From: Marilutibacter penaei
GTDB taxonomy: Bacteria > Pseudomonadota > Gammaproteobacteria > Xanthomonadales > Xanthomonadaceae
Assembly: GCF_014145395.1 (NCBI RefSeq)
Contig: NZ_JACHTE010000008.1
Coordinates: forward strand, 1-64,000
Direction of reading: 5' to 3'
Length of the DNA: 64,000 nt
The notes beneath the pieces were generated by a model. The model saw only the letters and a list, made by a program, of their open reading frames with translations, was not told where the DNA came from and did not search any database. The position numbers and the translations under genes were made by a program. The first letter of the stretch is position 1. Each line of letters opens with the position of its first letter. Positions 53,924 through 62,577 of the stretch are shown piece by piece.

Positions 53924-55507
53924 ATGCCCCCCACACGCCAGCCAGCCGACGCCGTGACCGCTCGCCAGCCCGTCTCCAGTACGCCCGTGTCGATCCGCCA
54001 GGACGACCTCATCCAGTCCGTCGCCGACGCCCTGCAGTACATCAGTTATTACCACCCGGTCGACTACATCCGGAACCTCGCCGCCGCGTACGAGCTGGAG
54101 GAGTCCCCGGCGGCCAAGGATGCGATGGCGCAGATCCTGATCAACTCGCGCATGTGCGCGGAGGGGCACCGTCCGATCTGCCAGGACACCGGCATCGTCA
54201 CTGTCTTCCTCGAGATCGGCATGGCCGTCCGCTGGGATGACGCGACGATGGGCGTCGAGGACATGGTCAACGAGGGCGTCCGCCGCGCCTATGCCCACCC
54301 CGACAACAAGCTGCGTGCGAGCGTGCTGGCCGACCCGGCGGGCAGGCGCCAGAACACGAAGGACAACACGCCGGCCGTCGTCAACGTCAAGGTTGTCCCG
54401 GGCAATACCGTGGACGTGATCGTCGCGGCCAAGGGCGGCGGTTCGGAGGCCAAGTCCAAGTTCGCCATGCTCAACCCCTCCGACTCGATCGTCGACTGGG
54501 TGCTGAAGACCGTCCCGACCATGGGCGCCGGCTGGTGCCCGCCGGGCATGCTCGGCATCGGCATCGGCGGCACCGCGGAGAAGGCGATGCTGCTGGCGAA
54601 GGAATCGCTGATGGAGCCGATCGACATCACCGACCTGAAGGCCCGCGGTGCATCCAACCGGGCCGAAGAGCTGCGCCTGGAGTTGTTTGAAAAGGTCAAC
54701 GCGCTGGGGATCGGCGCGCAGGGGCTGGGTGGCCTGACGACGGTGCTCGACATCAAGGTCAAGGACTATCCGACCCACGCGGCCAACCTGCCCGTCGCGA
54801 TGATCCCCAACTGCGCGGCGACCCGCCACGCGCATTTCACCCTCGATGGCAGCGGTCCGGTCGCCTTGGACCCGCCGTCGCTTGAGGACTGGCCGTCGCT
54901 GACCTACAACCCGCAGAACGCGCGCCGTGTCGACCTCGACACGATCACCCGCGAAGAGGTCGTGAGCTTCAAGCCAGGCGAAGTGCTGCTGCTCAACGGC
55001 AAGCTGCTGACCGGCCGCGATGCCGCCCACAAGCGCATGGTCGACATGCTCAACCGGGGCGAGTCCCTCCCGGTCGACCTGGCGGGCCGCTTCATCTACT
55101 ACGTCGGGCCGGTTGATCCGGTCGGCGACGAAGTGGTCGGCCCGGCCGGTCCGACGACGGCCACGCGCATGGACAAGTTCACCCGGCAGATGCTGGAGCA
55201 GACCGGCCTGCTGGGGATGGTCGGCAAGGCCGAGCGTGGCCCGGCGGCGATCGACGCGATCCGCGACAACCAGGCGGTCTACCTGATGGCGGTCGGTGGC
55301 TCGGCCTACCTGGTGTCCAAGGCGATCAAGGCCAGCAAGGTGCTCGCGTTCGAGGACCTCGGCATGGAGGCGATCTACGAGTTCGAGGTCAAGGACATGC
55401 CGGTCACCGTGGCCGTGGATGCGACCGGGGAATCGGTGCATCGCACCGGCCCACGCGAGTGGCAGGCCCGCATCGGCAAGATCCCGGTGGTGGTGGAGCC
55501 CGCATGA
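53924..55507 (+). CDS. fumA: Class I (iron-sulfur) fumarate hydratase
   Basis: This 527-residue protein contains both alpha and beta domains of class I fumarase. Its three cluster cysteines lie in RPICQDTGIVTVFLE, GAGWCPPGMLGIG and IPNCAATRHAHF. It catalyses the fumarate-malate step in the TCA cycle with an oxygen-sensitive 4Fe-4S centre. The frame starts at ATG 53924, but GTG 53954 is possible because a TAGAAT box (53918-53923) directly abuts the ATG. The GST gene overlaps its stop. Confidence 0.95.
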   Translation: MPPTRQPADAVTARQPVSSTPVSIRQDDLIQSVADALQYISYYHPVDYIRNLAAAYELEESPAAKDAMAQILINSRMCAEGHRPICQDTGIVTVFLEIGMAVRWDDATMGVEDMVNEGVRRAYAHPDNKLRASVLADPAGRRQNTKDNTPAVVNVKVVPGNTVDVIVAAKGGGSEAKSKFAMLNPSDSIVDWVLKTVPTMGAGWCPPGMLGIGIGGTAEKAMLLAKESLMEPIDITDLKARGASNRAEELRLELFEKVNALGIGAQGLGGLTTVLDIKVKDYPTHAANLPVAMIPNCAATRHAHFTLDGSGPVALDPPSLEDWPSLTYNPQNARRVDLDTITREEVVSFKPGEVLLLNGKLLTGRDAAHKRMVDMLNRGESLPVDLAGRFIYYVGPVDPVGDEVVGPAGPTTATRMDKFTRQMLEQTGLLGMVGKAERGPAAIDAIRDNQAVYLMAVGGSAYLVSKAIKASKVLAFEDLGMEAIYEFEVKDMPVTVAVDATGESVHRTGPREWQARIGKIPVVVEPA

Positions 55508-56139
55508 GCACGGTCCTGTATGGATCGCGCAGCACCGCCTCGCTGGTCGTGCATTGGCTGCTGATCGAGCTCGGCATCGACCATGAGCTGGTCATGCTCG
55601 ATTTCGACAAGGGCGAGCAGAAGTCGGCGGCGTACCTTGCCGTGAATCCGCAGGGACGCGTTCCGACCCTCGTGATCGACGGCCAGGCGCTGACCGAGTC
55701 CGCTGCCATCGCGATGCACCTCGCCGACCTGCACCCGGAAGCGTGGCTGGCGCCGGAAGCCGGCACCCCCGCGCGCGCCGCTTACTACCGCTGGATGATG
55801 TTCTGCGCCTATACCCTGATGCCGGCGTTCCGTGCGTGGTTCTATCCCGCCGAACCGGCCGGTGAGGCGTGCATCGATCAAGTCCGGGAGCGGGCGAGGG
55901 CGACGATCGAAGCCGCATGGGACCAGCTCGACGCCCACCTGGCGACCCACGGTCCATGCCTGCTGGGCGAGCAGCCGTCCGCGGCCGACTTCGTGCTCAC
56001 CATGCTGATGCGCTGGTCGCGCAACATGCCACGCCCGGCGGACAGCTGGCCCGCGCTGGGCCGATTGGCGCGGCGGATGAAGGACCGCCCGGCGTTCCGG
56101 GAGGTCTACGTTCGCGAGGGTCTCGACGACTGGGCCTGA
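55504..56139 (+). CDS. Glutathione S-transferase family protein
   Basis: This 211-residue protein has an N-terminal thioredoxin fold (VLYGSRSTASLVVHWLLIELGIDHELVMLDF, NPQGRVPTLVIDGQALTESAAI). A helical C-terminal domain (YTLMPAFRAWFYP, LLGEQPSAADFVLTML) follows. It probably conjugates or reduces small electrophiles with glutathione. The ATG overlaps the stop of the fumarase gene (ATGA), so the two are co-translated. Confidence 0.93.
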   Translation: MSTVLYGSRSTASLVVHWLLIELGIDHELVMLDFDKGEQKSAAYLAVNPQGRVPTLVIDGQALTESAAIAMHLADLHPEAWLAPEAGTPARAAYYRWMMFCAYTLMPAFRAWFYPAEPAGEACIDQVRERARATIEAAWDQLDAHLATHGPCLLGEQPSAADFVLTMLMRWSRNMPRPADSWPALGRLARRMKDRPAFREVYVREGLDDWA

Positions 56140-56142
56140 GCG

Positions 56143-57099
56143 TCAGAGCTTGCCCACCAGCTCGCGCAGCATGCGACGCGTGCTGGCCTGCAGCAGGTAG
56201 GTCCGGGCCATCGACTCCAGTCCCGCCACGTTGGTGTCGCTGACGTCGTCGAGGTCGTCCAGGCCCGGCGTGAGTTCGGCCTGCATCCGGTAGTAGCCAT
56301 CGCCCACCAGATGTCGCGCGATGTAATCGACCGAATCGGTATTGCCGTCGAAGAGGACGTCGATGATCGGGGAGGCCCATTCGAGCGCGCCCCACTCCCG
56401 CGCGTCCTTGAGCGGGATCGGCCGGTTGCGTTCGCCGGTACCGATGGACAGCACCACCAGGTCGTGCGCGCGGTCCAGGGCCCGGTCCTTCCGCATGGCT
56501 TCGGCGATCGCGCAGGCGGTCGGATTGTTGGCCACGATGCCCCCGTCTATCAGGGAGCACTTGTAGCCTTCCACGGTCATGCCGTGCGCGGGGAAGTACG
56601 TAGGCGCCGCGGTGGATGCGCGGCAGACTTCCCACATCGGCAGCGCGGCGTGGGCGGGCTTGAAACTCTTGAAGACCACCGGCGTGCGGTTGAGCGTGTC
56701 GTAGCTCGTGATCAGCAGGGGGATGCGCGCCTGGCCGAGCGTCGTGTCGCCAAAAACCTTCTTCAGCACTTTCTCGAGCCCCTTGCCATCGTACCGGGGC
56801 GCTGACGGGCCGTCGCTCAGGAGGCGTGACGCACGGGACCAGAGGCGACCCGTCATGCCCGGGAATATCGTGTGCCGTTGCGCGCGGTACAGCGCCGCGA
56901 GCTGGTCCGGGGAACGGCCTACCGCCAGGCCGCAGGCCACCAGCGCGCCGGTCGAACTGCCGGCCATGAGGTCGAAGTGCTTGAGCAGTCCCGGCTTCCC
57001 CGCCTGCTTCATGGCGTCTTCCACCCCCGACAGCCACAGGCTGCTGACCAGCCCGCGAATGCCACCGCCATCGAGCGACAGGATGCGACGGATCTTCAT
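56143..57099 (-). CDS. Patatin-like phospholipase
   Basis: This 318-residue lipase has the oxyanion loop DGGGIRG (10-16), the nucleophile elbow GSSTG with Ser49, and the catalytic Asp in LIDGGIVANNP. FGDTTLGQARIPLLITSYDT and VVLSIGTGERNRPI fit the patatin group. No signal peptide or membrane segment is visible, so it should be cytoplasmic. It resembles patatins used as CBASS effectors, but no nucleotidyltransferase is near. GGAGG precedes the ATG. PldA lies upstream on the same strand. Confidence 0.93.
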   Translation of the reverse strand: MKIRRILSLDGGGIRGLVSSLWLSGVEDAMKQAGKPGLLKHFDLMAGSSTGALVACGLAVGRSPDQLAALYRAQRHTIFPGMTGRLWSRASRLLSDGPSAPRYDGKGLEKVLKKVFGDTTLGQARIPLLITSYDTLNRTPVVFKSFKPAHAALPMWEVCRASTAAPTYFPAHGMTVEGYKCSLIDGGIVANNPTACAIAEAMRKDRALDRAHDLVVLSIGTGERNRPIPLKDAREWGALEWASPIIDVLFDGNTDSVDYIARHLVGDGYYRMQAELTPGLDDLDDVSDTNVAGLESMARTYLLQASTRRMLRELVGKL

Positions 57100-57171
57100 G
57101 GCATGCCTCCCTGGCAGCGCCCTGCAGCGCCGCCCTTGCAACCCCTGCGCACCCAGTCTAGCGCGTCGCCG

Positions 57172-58335
57172 TCAGTACCATTCCAGCATCGACACGCCCA
57201 GGCCGATGTAGGTCGCCCGGTGGTTGTAGTCGATCAGGCTCTCGCCATACCCGTCGAACACCTGCAGGTGCCCGCGCAGGTTGTTGTGGATGGGAAAGCC
57301 CCAGTCGAACTGCAGCGAGCCATGGGAGCGGTCGCCGCCGCGCAGCGAGTGCCGTCCGGTCAGCGAGAACTGGTGCCCCCCGTGCACGTAGACGAGGGTG
57401 GCGTCGCCGCGTCCGACGTAATCCTCGATATCGGGGTTGTTGTCGTCGCCCGCATCTTCGTCGATGCGCCACCACGGCCTCACCACCAGCGACCAGTCCT
57501 CGCGGTCGAAACCGACCTGTCCAACCACGCGGTTCCAGCTGCGGGACAGCGGATCCGCGCGCCCGTTCGACTGGTGGTTGAAGCCGATTCCGGCCAGGCG
57601 GCCGTTCCAGCCGAGAACCTCGTAGTTGTTGCGGAAGACCAGCATGACTTCCGGCTCGTAGTTGGTCTCCCGGAACGGGCGCGAGATGTCACCGTTGTAG
57701 ACCTGCCAGCGCGAACTCTGGGTGTACCCCAGCCACACGTCGCCGTTCTCGCCGATGAGGTTCTCCCACGCCTTCATCTTGAAGCTCAGCTGGAACTTCG
57801 CCTCGAGGTCCTGCAGGCCGATCGGCTCCGTCACCGTGTTGGCGGAGTTCGGGGACTCCGGCGTGTCGTTCACGGAGGTCGTCCAGAACACCGGCAGCAG
57901 GTACGTGGGCTTGTACGCACGGAAGTTGAAGATGCCCAGCTTGGAGTTGCTGGCGAGCTCCCACCGGCTGTCGAGCAGGGACCCCTGGCCCGCATTCGCG
58001 ATGGCCTGCTGCAGCGCGTCGTCGTGGGGGTACAGCTCGCTGCCTGCGGAGGGGGCGCTGGCCGCGGGCGTCGCATCCGGGACGACGGCCTCGCCGACCG
58101 CAAGGTTGTCCTGGATCGCGCGTGCCTCGCGCGCGGCGATATCGGCCTGCTCCGCATTGCGTGAGCCGCGGCCCAGCGCGCGGTCGTAGCAGGCAAGGCG
58201 TTCGGCGTCCGTCTCGATGGACACGCAGGCAGACGCCCCCGGTGCGGGGACGCCTGCGACCTGGGCGACGGCCGGAAGCGGCAGCGCGATCGCGAGCAGG
58301 GGACTGTAGAAGCAGGTACGGGAGAGAGGTGTCAT
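57172..58335 (-). CDS. pldA: Outer membrane phospholipase A (PldA)
   Basis: This 387-residue protein has a signal peptide (SPLLAIALPLPAVAQ), a helical segment with two cysteines and the 12-strand barrel. The active site is NHQSNGRADPLSRSWNRV, carrying the His-Ser pair and the following Asn of the outer membrane phospholipase family. It hydrolyses phospholipids in the outer leaflet when the membrane is disturbed. The C-terminus ends in an aromatic residue (LEWY). It lies 72 bases upstream of the patatin gene on the same strand. Confidence 0.95.
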   Translation of the reverse strand: MTPLSRTCFYSPLLAIALPLPAVAQVAGVPAPGASACVSIETDAERLACYDRALGRGSRNAEQADIAAREARAIQDNLAVGEAVVPDATPAASAPSAGSELYPHDDALQQAIANAGQGSLLDSRWELASNSKLGIFNFRAYKPTYLLPVFWTTSVNDTPESPNSANTVTEPIGLQDLEAKFQLSFKMKAWENLIGENGDVWLGYTQSSRWQVYNGDISRPFRETNYEPEVMLVFRNNYEVLGWNGRLAGIGFNHQSNGRADPLSRSWNRVVGQVGFDREDWSLVVRPWWRIDEDAGDDNNPDIEDYVGRGDATLVYVHGGHQFSLTGRHSLRGGDRSHGSLQFDWGFPIHNNLRGHLQVFDGYGESLIDYNHRATYIGLGVSMLEWY

Positions 58336-58351
58336 TCCGGTCCGGACAGCA

Positions 58352-58837
58352 TCAGAAGAAAAGTGCGAGAACGAAGAGGCCTAGCATCGCGAATGCCAGG
58401 CCGATCTTGAATACGGTGCCCACCAGTATGCCCAGCCAGGTGCCGATACCGACCCGCGCCGAGTGGCCCACGCGTCGTCCGTGGATCAGTTCGCCCAGCA
58501 CGGCGCCCACGAACGGACCGACGAATATCCCGACCAGGCCGAAGAACAGGCCCACGATCGTGCCGACCATGGCGCCGATGATCGCGAGCCGGCTCGCGCC
58601 GACGCGCTTGGCGCCCAGCGCGGTGGCCAGCACGTCCACGAGCAGGGACAACACGGTCATCAGGCCCAATGCCAGCAGAGGCATCCAGCCTACGTGGGCA
58701 AAATCGCCTGCCCATGCCGCCAGCAACATGCCGATGAAAACCAGTGGCACGCCGGGCAATGCCGGCAGCACGGTGCCGGCGATACCGATCACAATCAGGA
58801 GTGCCGCGAGCGTGTAATAGAGCGTTTGGATGTCCAA
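58352..58837 (-). CDS. DUF456-family membrane protein
   Basis: This 161-residue protein has about four hydrophobic helices. The signatures are VIGIAGTVLPALPGVPLVFIGMLLAAWAGDF, GASRLAIIGAMVGTIVGLFFG and GPFVGAVLGELIHGR. The function is unknown. It is the first gene of the leftward DUF456-pldA-patatin set and lies 16 bases upstream of pldA. Confidence 0.9.
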   Translation of the reverse strand: MDIQTLYYTLAALLIVIGIAGTVLPALPGVPLVFIGMLLAAWAGDFAHVGWMPLLALGLMTVLSLLVDVLATALGAKRVGASRLAIIGAMVGTIVGLFFGLVGIFVGPFVGAVLGELIHGRRVGHSARVGIGTWLGILVGTVFKIGLAFAMLGLFVLALFF

Positions 58838-58892
58838 CGTCAGCCGTCCGGAAGTGTCTGTGGCGCGCTTGTCGGGAGCGAATGCGAGCCGA

Positions 58893-58921
58893 TTGCATTT
58901 TCACATGGTGCGGGGTAATTT
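58893..58921 (+). promoter_or_regulatory. Sigma70-type promoter of the cold-shock gene
   Basis: TTGCAT (58893-58898) and TAATTT (58916-58921) are separated by exactly 17 bases. This predicts a start near 58928 and a leader of about 143 bases before the cold-shock ATG, close to the length of the E. coli cspA leader. Confidence 0.6.
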
Positions 58922-59070
58922 GCGGATGCTGCGTTTGCCAGGGTCACCGTGAATCGTGGCCTGATGCGGTTGATCATTGATCCGCTACATCGTTGCACCT
59001 CGCTTCCTCCTTGCAACCAGCACCTCGCAAACCGCGATGTCCACCCTACGTTCCAAGGAGCAAGTCAAAA

Positions 59071-59280
59071 ATGTCCGATCGCGAAACCGGTACCGTCAAG
59101 TGGTTCAATGATGCCAAGGGCTTCGGCTTCATCAGCCGCGAGAATGGCGAAGACGTGTTCGTCCACTTCCGCGCCATCCAGACCCAGGGCTTCAAGAGCC
59201 TGCAGGAAGGCCAGAAGGTCAGCTTCACCGTGGTCCAGGGCCAGAAGGGCCTGCAGGCCGACGCGGTCGAGCCGTTGTAA
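59071..59280 (+). CDS. cspA: Cold-shock protein (CspA family)
   Basis: This 69-residue OB-fold RNA chaperone has RNP1 KGFGFI and RNP2 VFVHF. The start is ATG 59071 behind AAGGAG; the frame upstream is leader. It binds single-stranded RNA and melts hairpins when the temperature drops or in stationary phase. A long leader and a strong terminator frame the gene, so it is expressed alone. Confidence 0.96.
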   Translation: MSDRETGTVKWFNDAKGFGFISRENGEDVFVHFRAIQTQGFKSLQEGQKVSFTVVQGQKGLQADAVEPL

Positions 59281-59316
59281 GACCGACCCGTCCCCGGCCT
59301 TGGCCGGGAGCGGACG

Positions 59317-59343
59317 GAAGACCCGGCCTTGAGCCGGGTCTTC
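59317..59343 (+). terminator. Rho-independent terminator of the cold-shock gene
   Basis: An 11-bp perfect stem (GAAGACCCGGC/GCCGGGTCTTC) with a five-base loop is followed by TTCGTT. A smaller GC-rich hairpin (59293-59308) precedes it. It is also suitably placed for the opposing glycine-zipper gene. Confidence 0.8.
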
Positions 59344-59407
59344 TTCGTTAAGGGGGCCGATTCGCTGCGGGGGCCAGCGGCCCAGCAATGCGCGAGCCGG
59401 CGCGCCA

Positions 59408-59884
59408 TCACCGTGCCAGGAGGCGGCCGTTGCTGACGCGCACCGGCGAGCCGACCTGCAGTCCGCCCATGCTGTCGACCGTCACCCGGGCGCTGCGACC
59501 GTCGTCCATGCGGACCTGCACGTCGTAGCGGGTTTCGTTCGCGCTCTGTATGGCATTGCCCGCCGCCGCACCCGCGGCTGCACCCGCCACGGTGGCGGTG
59601 TTGCGGCGCCCCTTGCTTTCGTCGTCGGCCAGCTCACGCCCGGCGACGGCGCCGACAATGCCGCCGAGGATCGCGCCGGTGGCGGAGGGAGCGCCCTGCG
59701 TCCGGATGGGTTGGATGCCGGTGATCACGCCACAGTCGTAACAGCGGGCCGGCGTGCCGTACGAAGACGGGCTGCCATAGCTGCTCCCGCCACTGCCGTA
59801 GCCTGAGGTGGCGCAGCCGCTAAGCGCCAGTGCACTGGCAGCCGCCAGGCCGAGCACGGAAAGGGTGGACGTCGATTGTTTCAT
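59408..59884 (-). CDS. Glycine-zipper (2TM) lipoprotein
   Basis: This 158-residue protein has the lipobox LSGC (Cys24), a Ser/Gly/Tyr-rich spacer and a glycine-zipper segment (ATGAILGGIVGAVAGRELAD, ATVAGAAAGAAAGNAI). A C-terminal beta region (RYDVQVRMDDGRSARVTVDS) follows. It is of the Rickettsia 17-kDa antigen/SlyB-like group, envelope lipoproteins with a scaffolding or stress role. GGAGG precedes the ATG. It converges on the cold-shock gene. Confidence 0.88.
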   Translation of the reverse strand: MKQSTSTLSVLGLAAASALALSGCATSGYGSGGSSYGSPSSYGTPARCYDCGVITGIQPIRTQGAPSATGAILGGIVGAVAGRELADDESKGRRNTATVAGAAAGAAAGNAIQSANETRYDVQVRMDDGRSARVTVDSMGGLQVGSPVRVSNGRLLAR

Positions 59885-59990
59885 GCAGGCCTCCGTCGGA
59901 TGGGGGCGGCACATGCCGCGCCCCCATGCTCCGAACGGGCCGATGAACGTGCGGTCAATCGTCGCGGACGCGGTTCAGCGGCGTGACGGC

Positions 59991-60443
59991 TCAGCGAAAA
60001 TCCTGGTGGCAGGCCTTGCACGCGCCGCCGATGTCGGCGACGAGCTTCTCCACGCCGGCGCAGTTCAGCGGGGGCGTCGCCAGCGCGGTATCCAGGGTCG
60101 CCCGCATGCTGCTGGAGGCCTTGGAGAAGCGCGCGTCGTCGCGCAGGTCGGGGAAGGCCGGGTCCAGGTCGTTGGCCATCTCGCGCAGGGCGCGGACGTG
60201 GGGCAGGGTGTCGGTGGCGCCGCAGCGGTTGGCGTCGACATTGCCGCGGAGCTTGCCGAGGTGCCACTGCTGGACATTCATCACGGCATCGGGGAACGGG
60301 TCCGACCGGGATTCGATCGCACGTACGACCATCACCGTCGCGATCGCACCCAGCACGAGGCCCAGGATCACCATGAAGAGGTACTTCGACGCATTGCTGG
60401 CGGGCTTGGCGCTTGCAGGGGTGTCGGGCTGGGTGTCGTTCAT
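59991..60443 (-). CDS. Membrane-anchored c-type cytochrome-like protein
   Basis: This 150-residue protein has one N-terminal membrane helix (YLFMVILGLVLGAIATVMVV). A periplasmic helical domain ends in a CKACHQDFR haem-binding motif. The motif at the extreme C-terminus and the helical arrangement match class II cytochrome c (c'-like). It probably carries electrons or binds gas at the membrane surface. Only one CxxCH is present. No redox partner is adjacent. Confidence 0.8.
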   Translation of the reverse strand: MNDTQPDTPASAKPASNASKYLFMVILGLVLGAIATVMVVRAIESRSDPFPDAVMNVQQWHLGKLRGNVDANRCGATDTLPHVRALREMANDLDPAFPDLRDDARFSKASSSMRATLDTALATPPLNCAGVEKLVADIGGACKACHQDFR

Positions 60444-60522
60444 GGCCTGGCCTCCATTGTGATGCGAGCCAAGATAGCACGCGGGCGTGGCGCATCCGTG
60501 CGCTGCCCATAAAATGGCCGGC

Positions 60523-61398
60523 ATGGACCAGAACCCAGGCGATCCGCCCAACTGCCCCCTCTCCCGCGACCCCGTGCCCGAAGGCTGGCGGGAGCGTTTC
60601 GGGGGCATCGACCGTCTCTACGGCAACGGTGCCCTGCAGTGTTTCTCCACGGCCCGGGTGGCGGTCGTGGGGATAGGCGGCGTGGGCTCCTGGGCGGTGG
60701 AGGCTTTGGTGCGCAGCGGTGTCGGCCACCTCACTCTGATCGACGCGGACGATCTGTGCGTCTCCAATACCAACCGGCAGTTGCCGGCGCTGGCGGGGCA
60801 GTACGGACGTTCCAAGGTCGATGCGATGGCCGAGCGTTGCAAGGCCATCAACCCGGGCGTCGCGGTGGATGCCGTGCCAGGCTTCCTCACCGCGGGCAAT
60901 GTCGCGGAGCTGCTGGAGAACCGTTTCGACGTCGTGCTCGATGCCTGCGACAGCTTCCGGAGCAAGGTCGAGCTGATCGCCTGGTGCAGGCGCCGCCGAT
61001 TGCCGCTGGTGGTGGTGGGCTCGGCCGGCGGACGGACCGACCCGTCCCAGGTGCGCGTGCGGGACCTGTCGCGCACCGAACACGATGCGATGCTGGCGCT
61101 GATCCGGAAGAAGCTGCGTGCAGAGTTCAATTTCCCCCGCGCCCCCGCGCGCTATTTCAGCGTCCCGGCCGTCTACTCGCTGGAAAACGTCCAGTACCCG
61201 CAGCCCGATGGCACTGTCAGCGGCGTGCGTCCGAAGGCGGGTGGCGAAGCGGGTTTCAAGCTCGATTGCGGCGGGGGGCTTGGTGCCGCGACGCACGTGA
61301 CCGGCGCATTCGCCTTCGCTGCGGTGGCACGCCTGCTTGAGCTTCTCCTGATACGACGCGTTCCCGGCGAGCCTGTCACGGCGTCGGCGGAAGCCTGA
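60523..61398 (+). CDS. tcdA: tRNA threonylcarbamoyladenosine dehydratase TcdA (CsdL)
   Basis: This 291-residue E1-like enzyme forms the cyclic ct6A modification on tRNA from t6A using ATP. Signatures are WRERFGGIDRLYGNGALQ, the nucleotide-binding VAVVGIGGVGSWAVEALVRSG, DADDLCVSNTNRQ, and VVVGSAGGRTDPSQV. There is also an in-frame ATG at 60514; neither has a good ribosome site. A TAAAAT box lies just upstream. Its end overlaps tatD by 23 bases. Confidence 0.93.
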   Translation: MDQNPGDPPNCPLSRDPVPEGWRERFGGIDRLYGNGALQCFSTARVAVVGIGGVGSWAVEALVRSGVGHLTLIDADDLCVSNTNRQLPALAGQYGRSKVDAMAERCKAINPGVAVDAVPGFLTAGNVAELLENRFDVVLDACDSFRSKVELIAWCRRRRLPLVVVGSAGGRTDPSQVRVRDLSRTEHDAMLALIRKKLRAEFNFPRAPARYFSVPAVYSLENVQYPQPDGTVSGVRPKAGGEAGFKLDCGGGLGAATHVTGAFAFAAVARLLELLLIRRVPGEPVTASAEA

Positions 61399-62146
61399 AC
61401 AACCGCTCGGCGTTGCGGGTCGTCGCGGCGGCGATCTCGTCGCGCGGCACGTCGCGCAGCTCGGCGATGCAGTCCAGCACCCGGGGCAGCCGGGCCGGCT
61501 CGTTGCGTTGCCCCTTGATGCCCGCGTCCGGCTGGTCGGGGGCGTCGGTTTCCAGCAGCAGGCCGTCGATCGGAATCGCGGCCGCCAGCCGGCGCAGGCG
61601 GCGCGCGCGTTCGTGGGTGACGGGCCCGCCCAGGCCGATCAGGAACCCGAGGTCGAACAGACGCCGCGCCTGTTCCTCGCTTCCGGAGAAGCTGTGGACG
61701 ACCCCCTGCAAGGGTCCCAGGCGTCGGATGGCCGCCAGCACCTCGTCGACGGCCTTCCGCGCATGGACGATGACGGGCAGGCCGGTGTCGCGCGCCAGCC
61801 GGAGCTGGGCGTCGAAATAGAAAGCCTGGGCATCGCGGTCAGGATCGTCGATGAAGAAGTCGAGTCCGCATTCGCCTATGGCCACCGGCGACTCGCGCTC
61901 CACCCAGGCCTCCAGTTCGGCCAGGTGCAAGCGCTGGTGCTCCGCCATGAACATCGGGTGCAATCCATAGGCGGGAAACAGCCCCGATGCCTCCCCGCAG
62001 ACGGCGCGCAGGCCCGGCCAGCGCGCCGCGGTAATGGCCGGGACCACCTGGCGCCTCACCCCGGCCTCGCGCGCCCGCTGGATTACGGCCTCGCGGTCCG
62101 CGTCGAATGCGGCGGCATCCAGGTGGCAGTGGGAGTCGACCAGCAT
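61376..62146 (-). CDS. tatD: TatD-family deoxyribonuclease
   Basis: This 256-residue TIM-barrel metal hydrolase has the N-terminal VDSHCHLDAAAFD, AIGECGLDF, VIVHARKAVDEVL, VVHSFSGSEEQA and LLLETDAPDQPD motifs of TatD. It has DNase/exonuclease activity and is linked to DNA repair and quality control of exported proteins. ATG 62146 is preferred; an ATG at 62167 adds seven residues. It converges with tcdA. Confidence 0.93.
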   Translation of the reverse strand: MLVDSHCHLDAAAFDADREAVIQRAREAGVRRQVVPAITAARWPGLRAVCGEASGLFPAYGLHPMFMAEHQRLHLAELEAWVERESPVAIGECGLDFFIDDPDRDAQAFYFDAQLRLARDTGLPVIVHARKAVDEVLAAIRRLGPLQGVVHSFSGSEEQARRLFDLGFLIGLGGPVTHERARRLRRLAAAIPIDGLLLETDAPDQPDAGIKGQRNEPARLPRVLDCIAELRDVPRDEIAAATTRNAERLFRLPPTP

Positions 62147-62179
62147 GGAGGTGGCCGTCGGGGCCATGCGTGCCGAGCG

Positions 62180-62410
62180 TCAGGGACGGGACGATTCGCC
62201 GTCGATGACGCGATCGTCGACCCGCTTGCGGTCTTTCCAGTTGGCGAGCAGCAGCGTGCCCAGGCCGAGCACGATCTCATCGATGAAAGGAATCGGGTCG
62301 AAGGGCCACAGGACACTGATCGCGAACGCGACGGCCGTCAGCTTGAACAGCGTGGGATGGCGCAGTTTGCGTGCCCAGACCATGAAAGGGCCCAGCAGGG
62401 GATTGGCCAT
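62180..62410 (-). CDS. Small membrane protein (DUF6116/DUF1232-like)
   Basis: This 76-residue protein has a hydrophobic segment LTAVAFAISVLWPFDPIPFIDEIVLGLGTLLLANW. It resembles the short DUF6116 proteins of xanthomonads, and more loosely DUF1232. The function is unknown. ATG 62410 is the preferred start; the frame upstream adds a non-conserved tail. It lies 33 bases upstream of tatD. Confidence 0.75.
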   Translation of the reverse strand: MANPLLGPFMVWARKLRHPTLFKLTAVAFAISVLWPFDPIPFIDEIVLGLGTLLLANWKDRKRVDDRVIDGESSRP

Positions 62411-62577
62411 GACGGGGGTGCTCCAGCCGTGCGATGACGCCACGCTACCACGCGAACGCGAAGCCCATCACGCTTGCTGAACAAAGACCGGAGCGCTACG
62501 CCCTCGTTCAGGTTCGCAGTGCTCGAATCGAGCCAGACAACAACGCGGGAATCATTCCCGTTCCCATGGAGGCCCTG

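Noticed and set aside
51112-54240. A 1042-codon open frame on the plus strand
   Set aside because: It is antisense to the ABC exporter and the UPF0126 gene, which have complete family motifs.
56143-57099. CBASS defence system with a patatin effector
   Set aside because: No cGAS/DncV-like nucleotidyltransferase, E1/E2 or HORMA gene is adjacent; the neighbours are pldA and GST, so a defence role is not supported.
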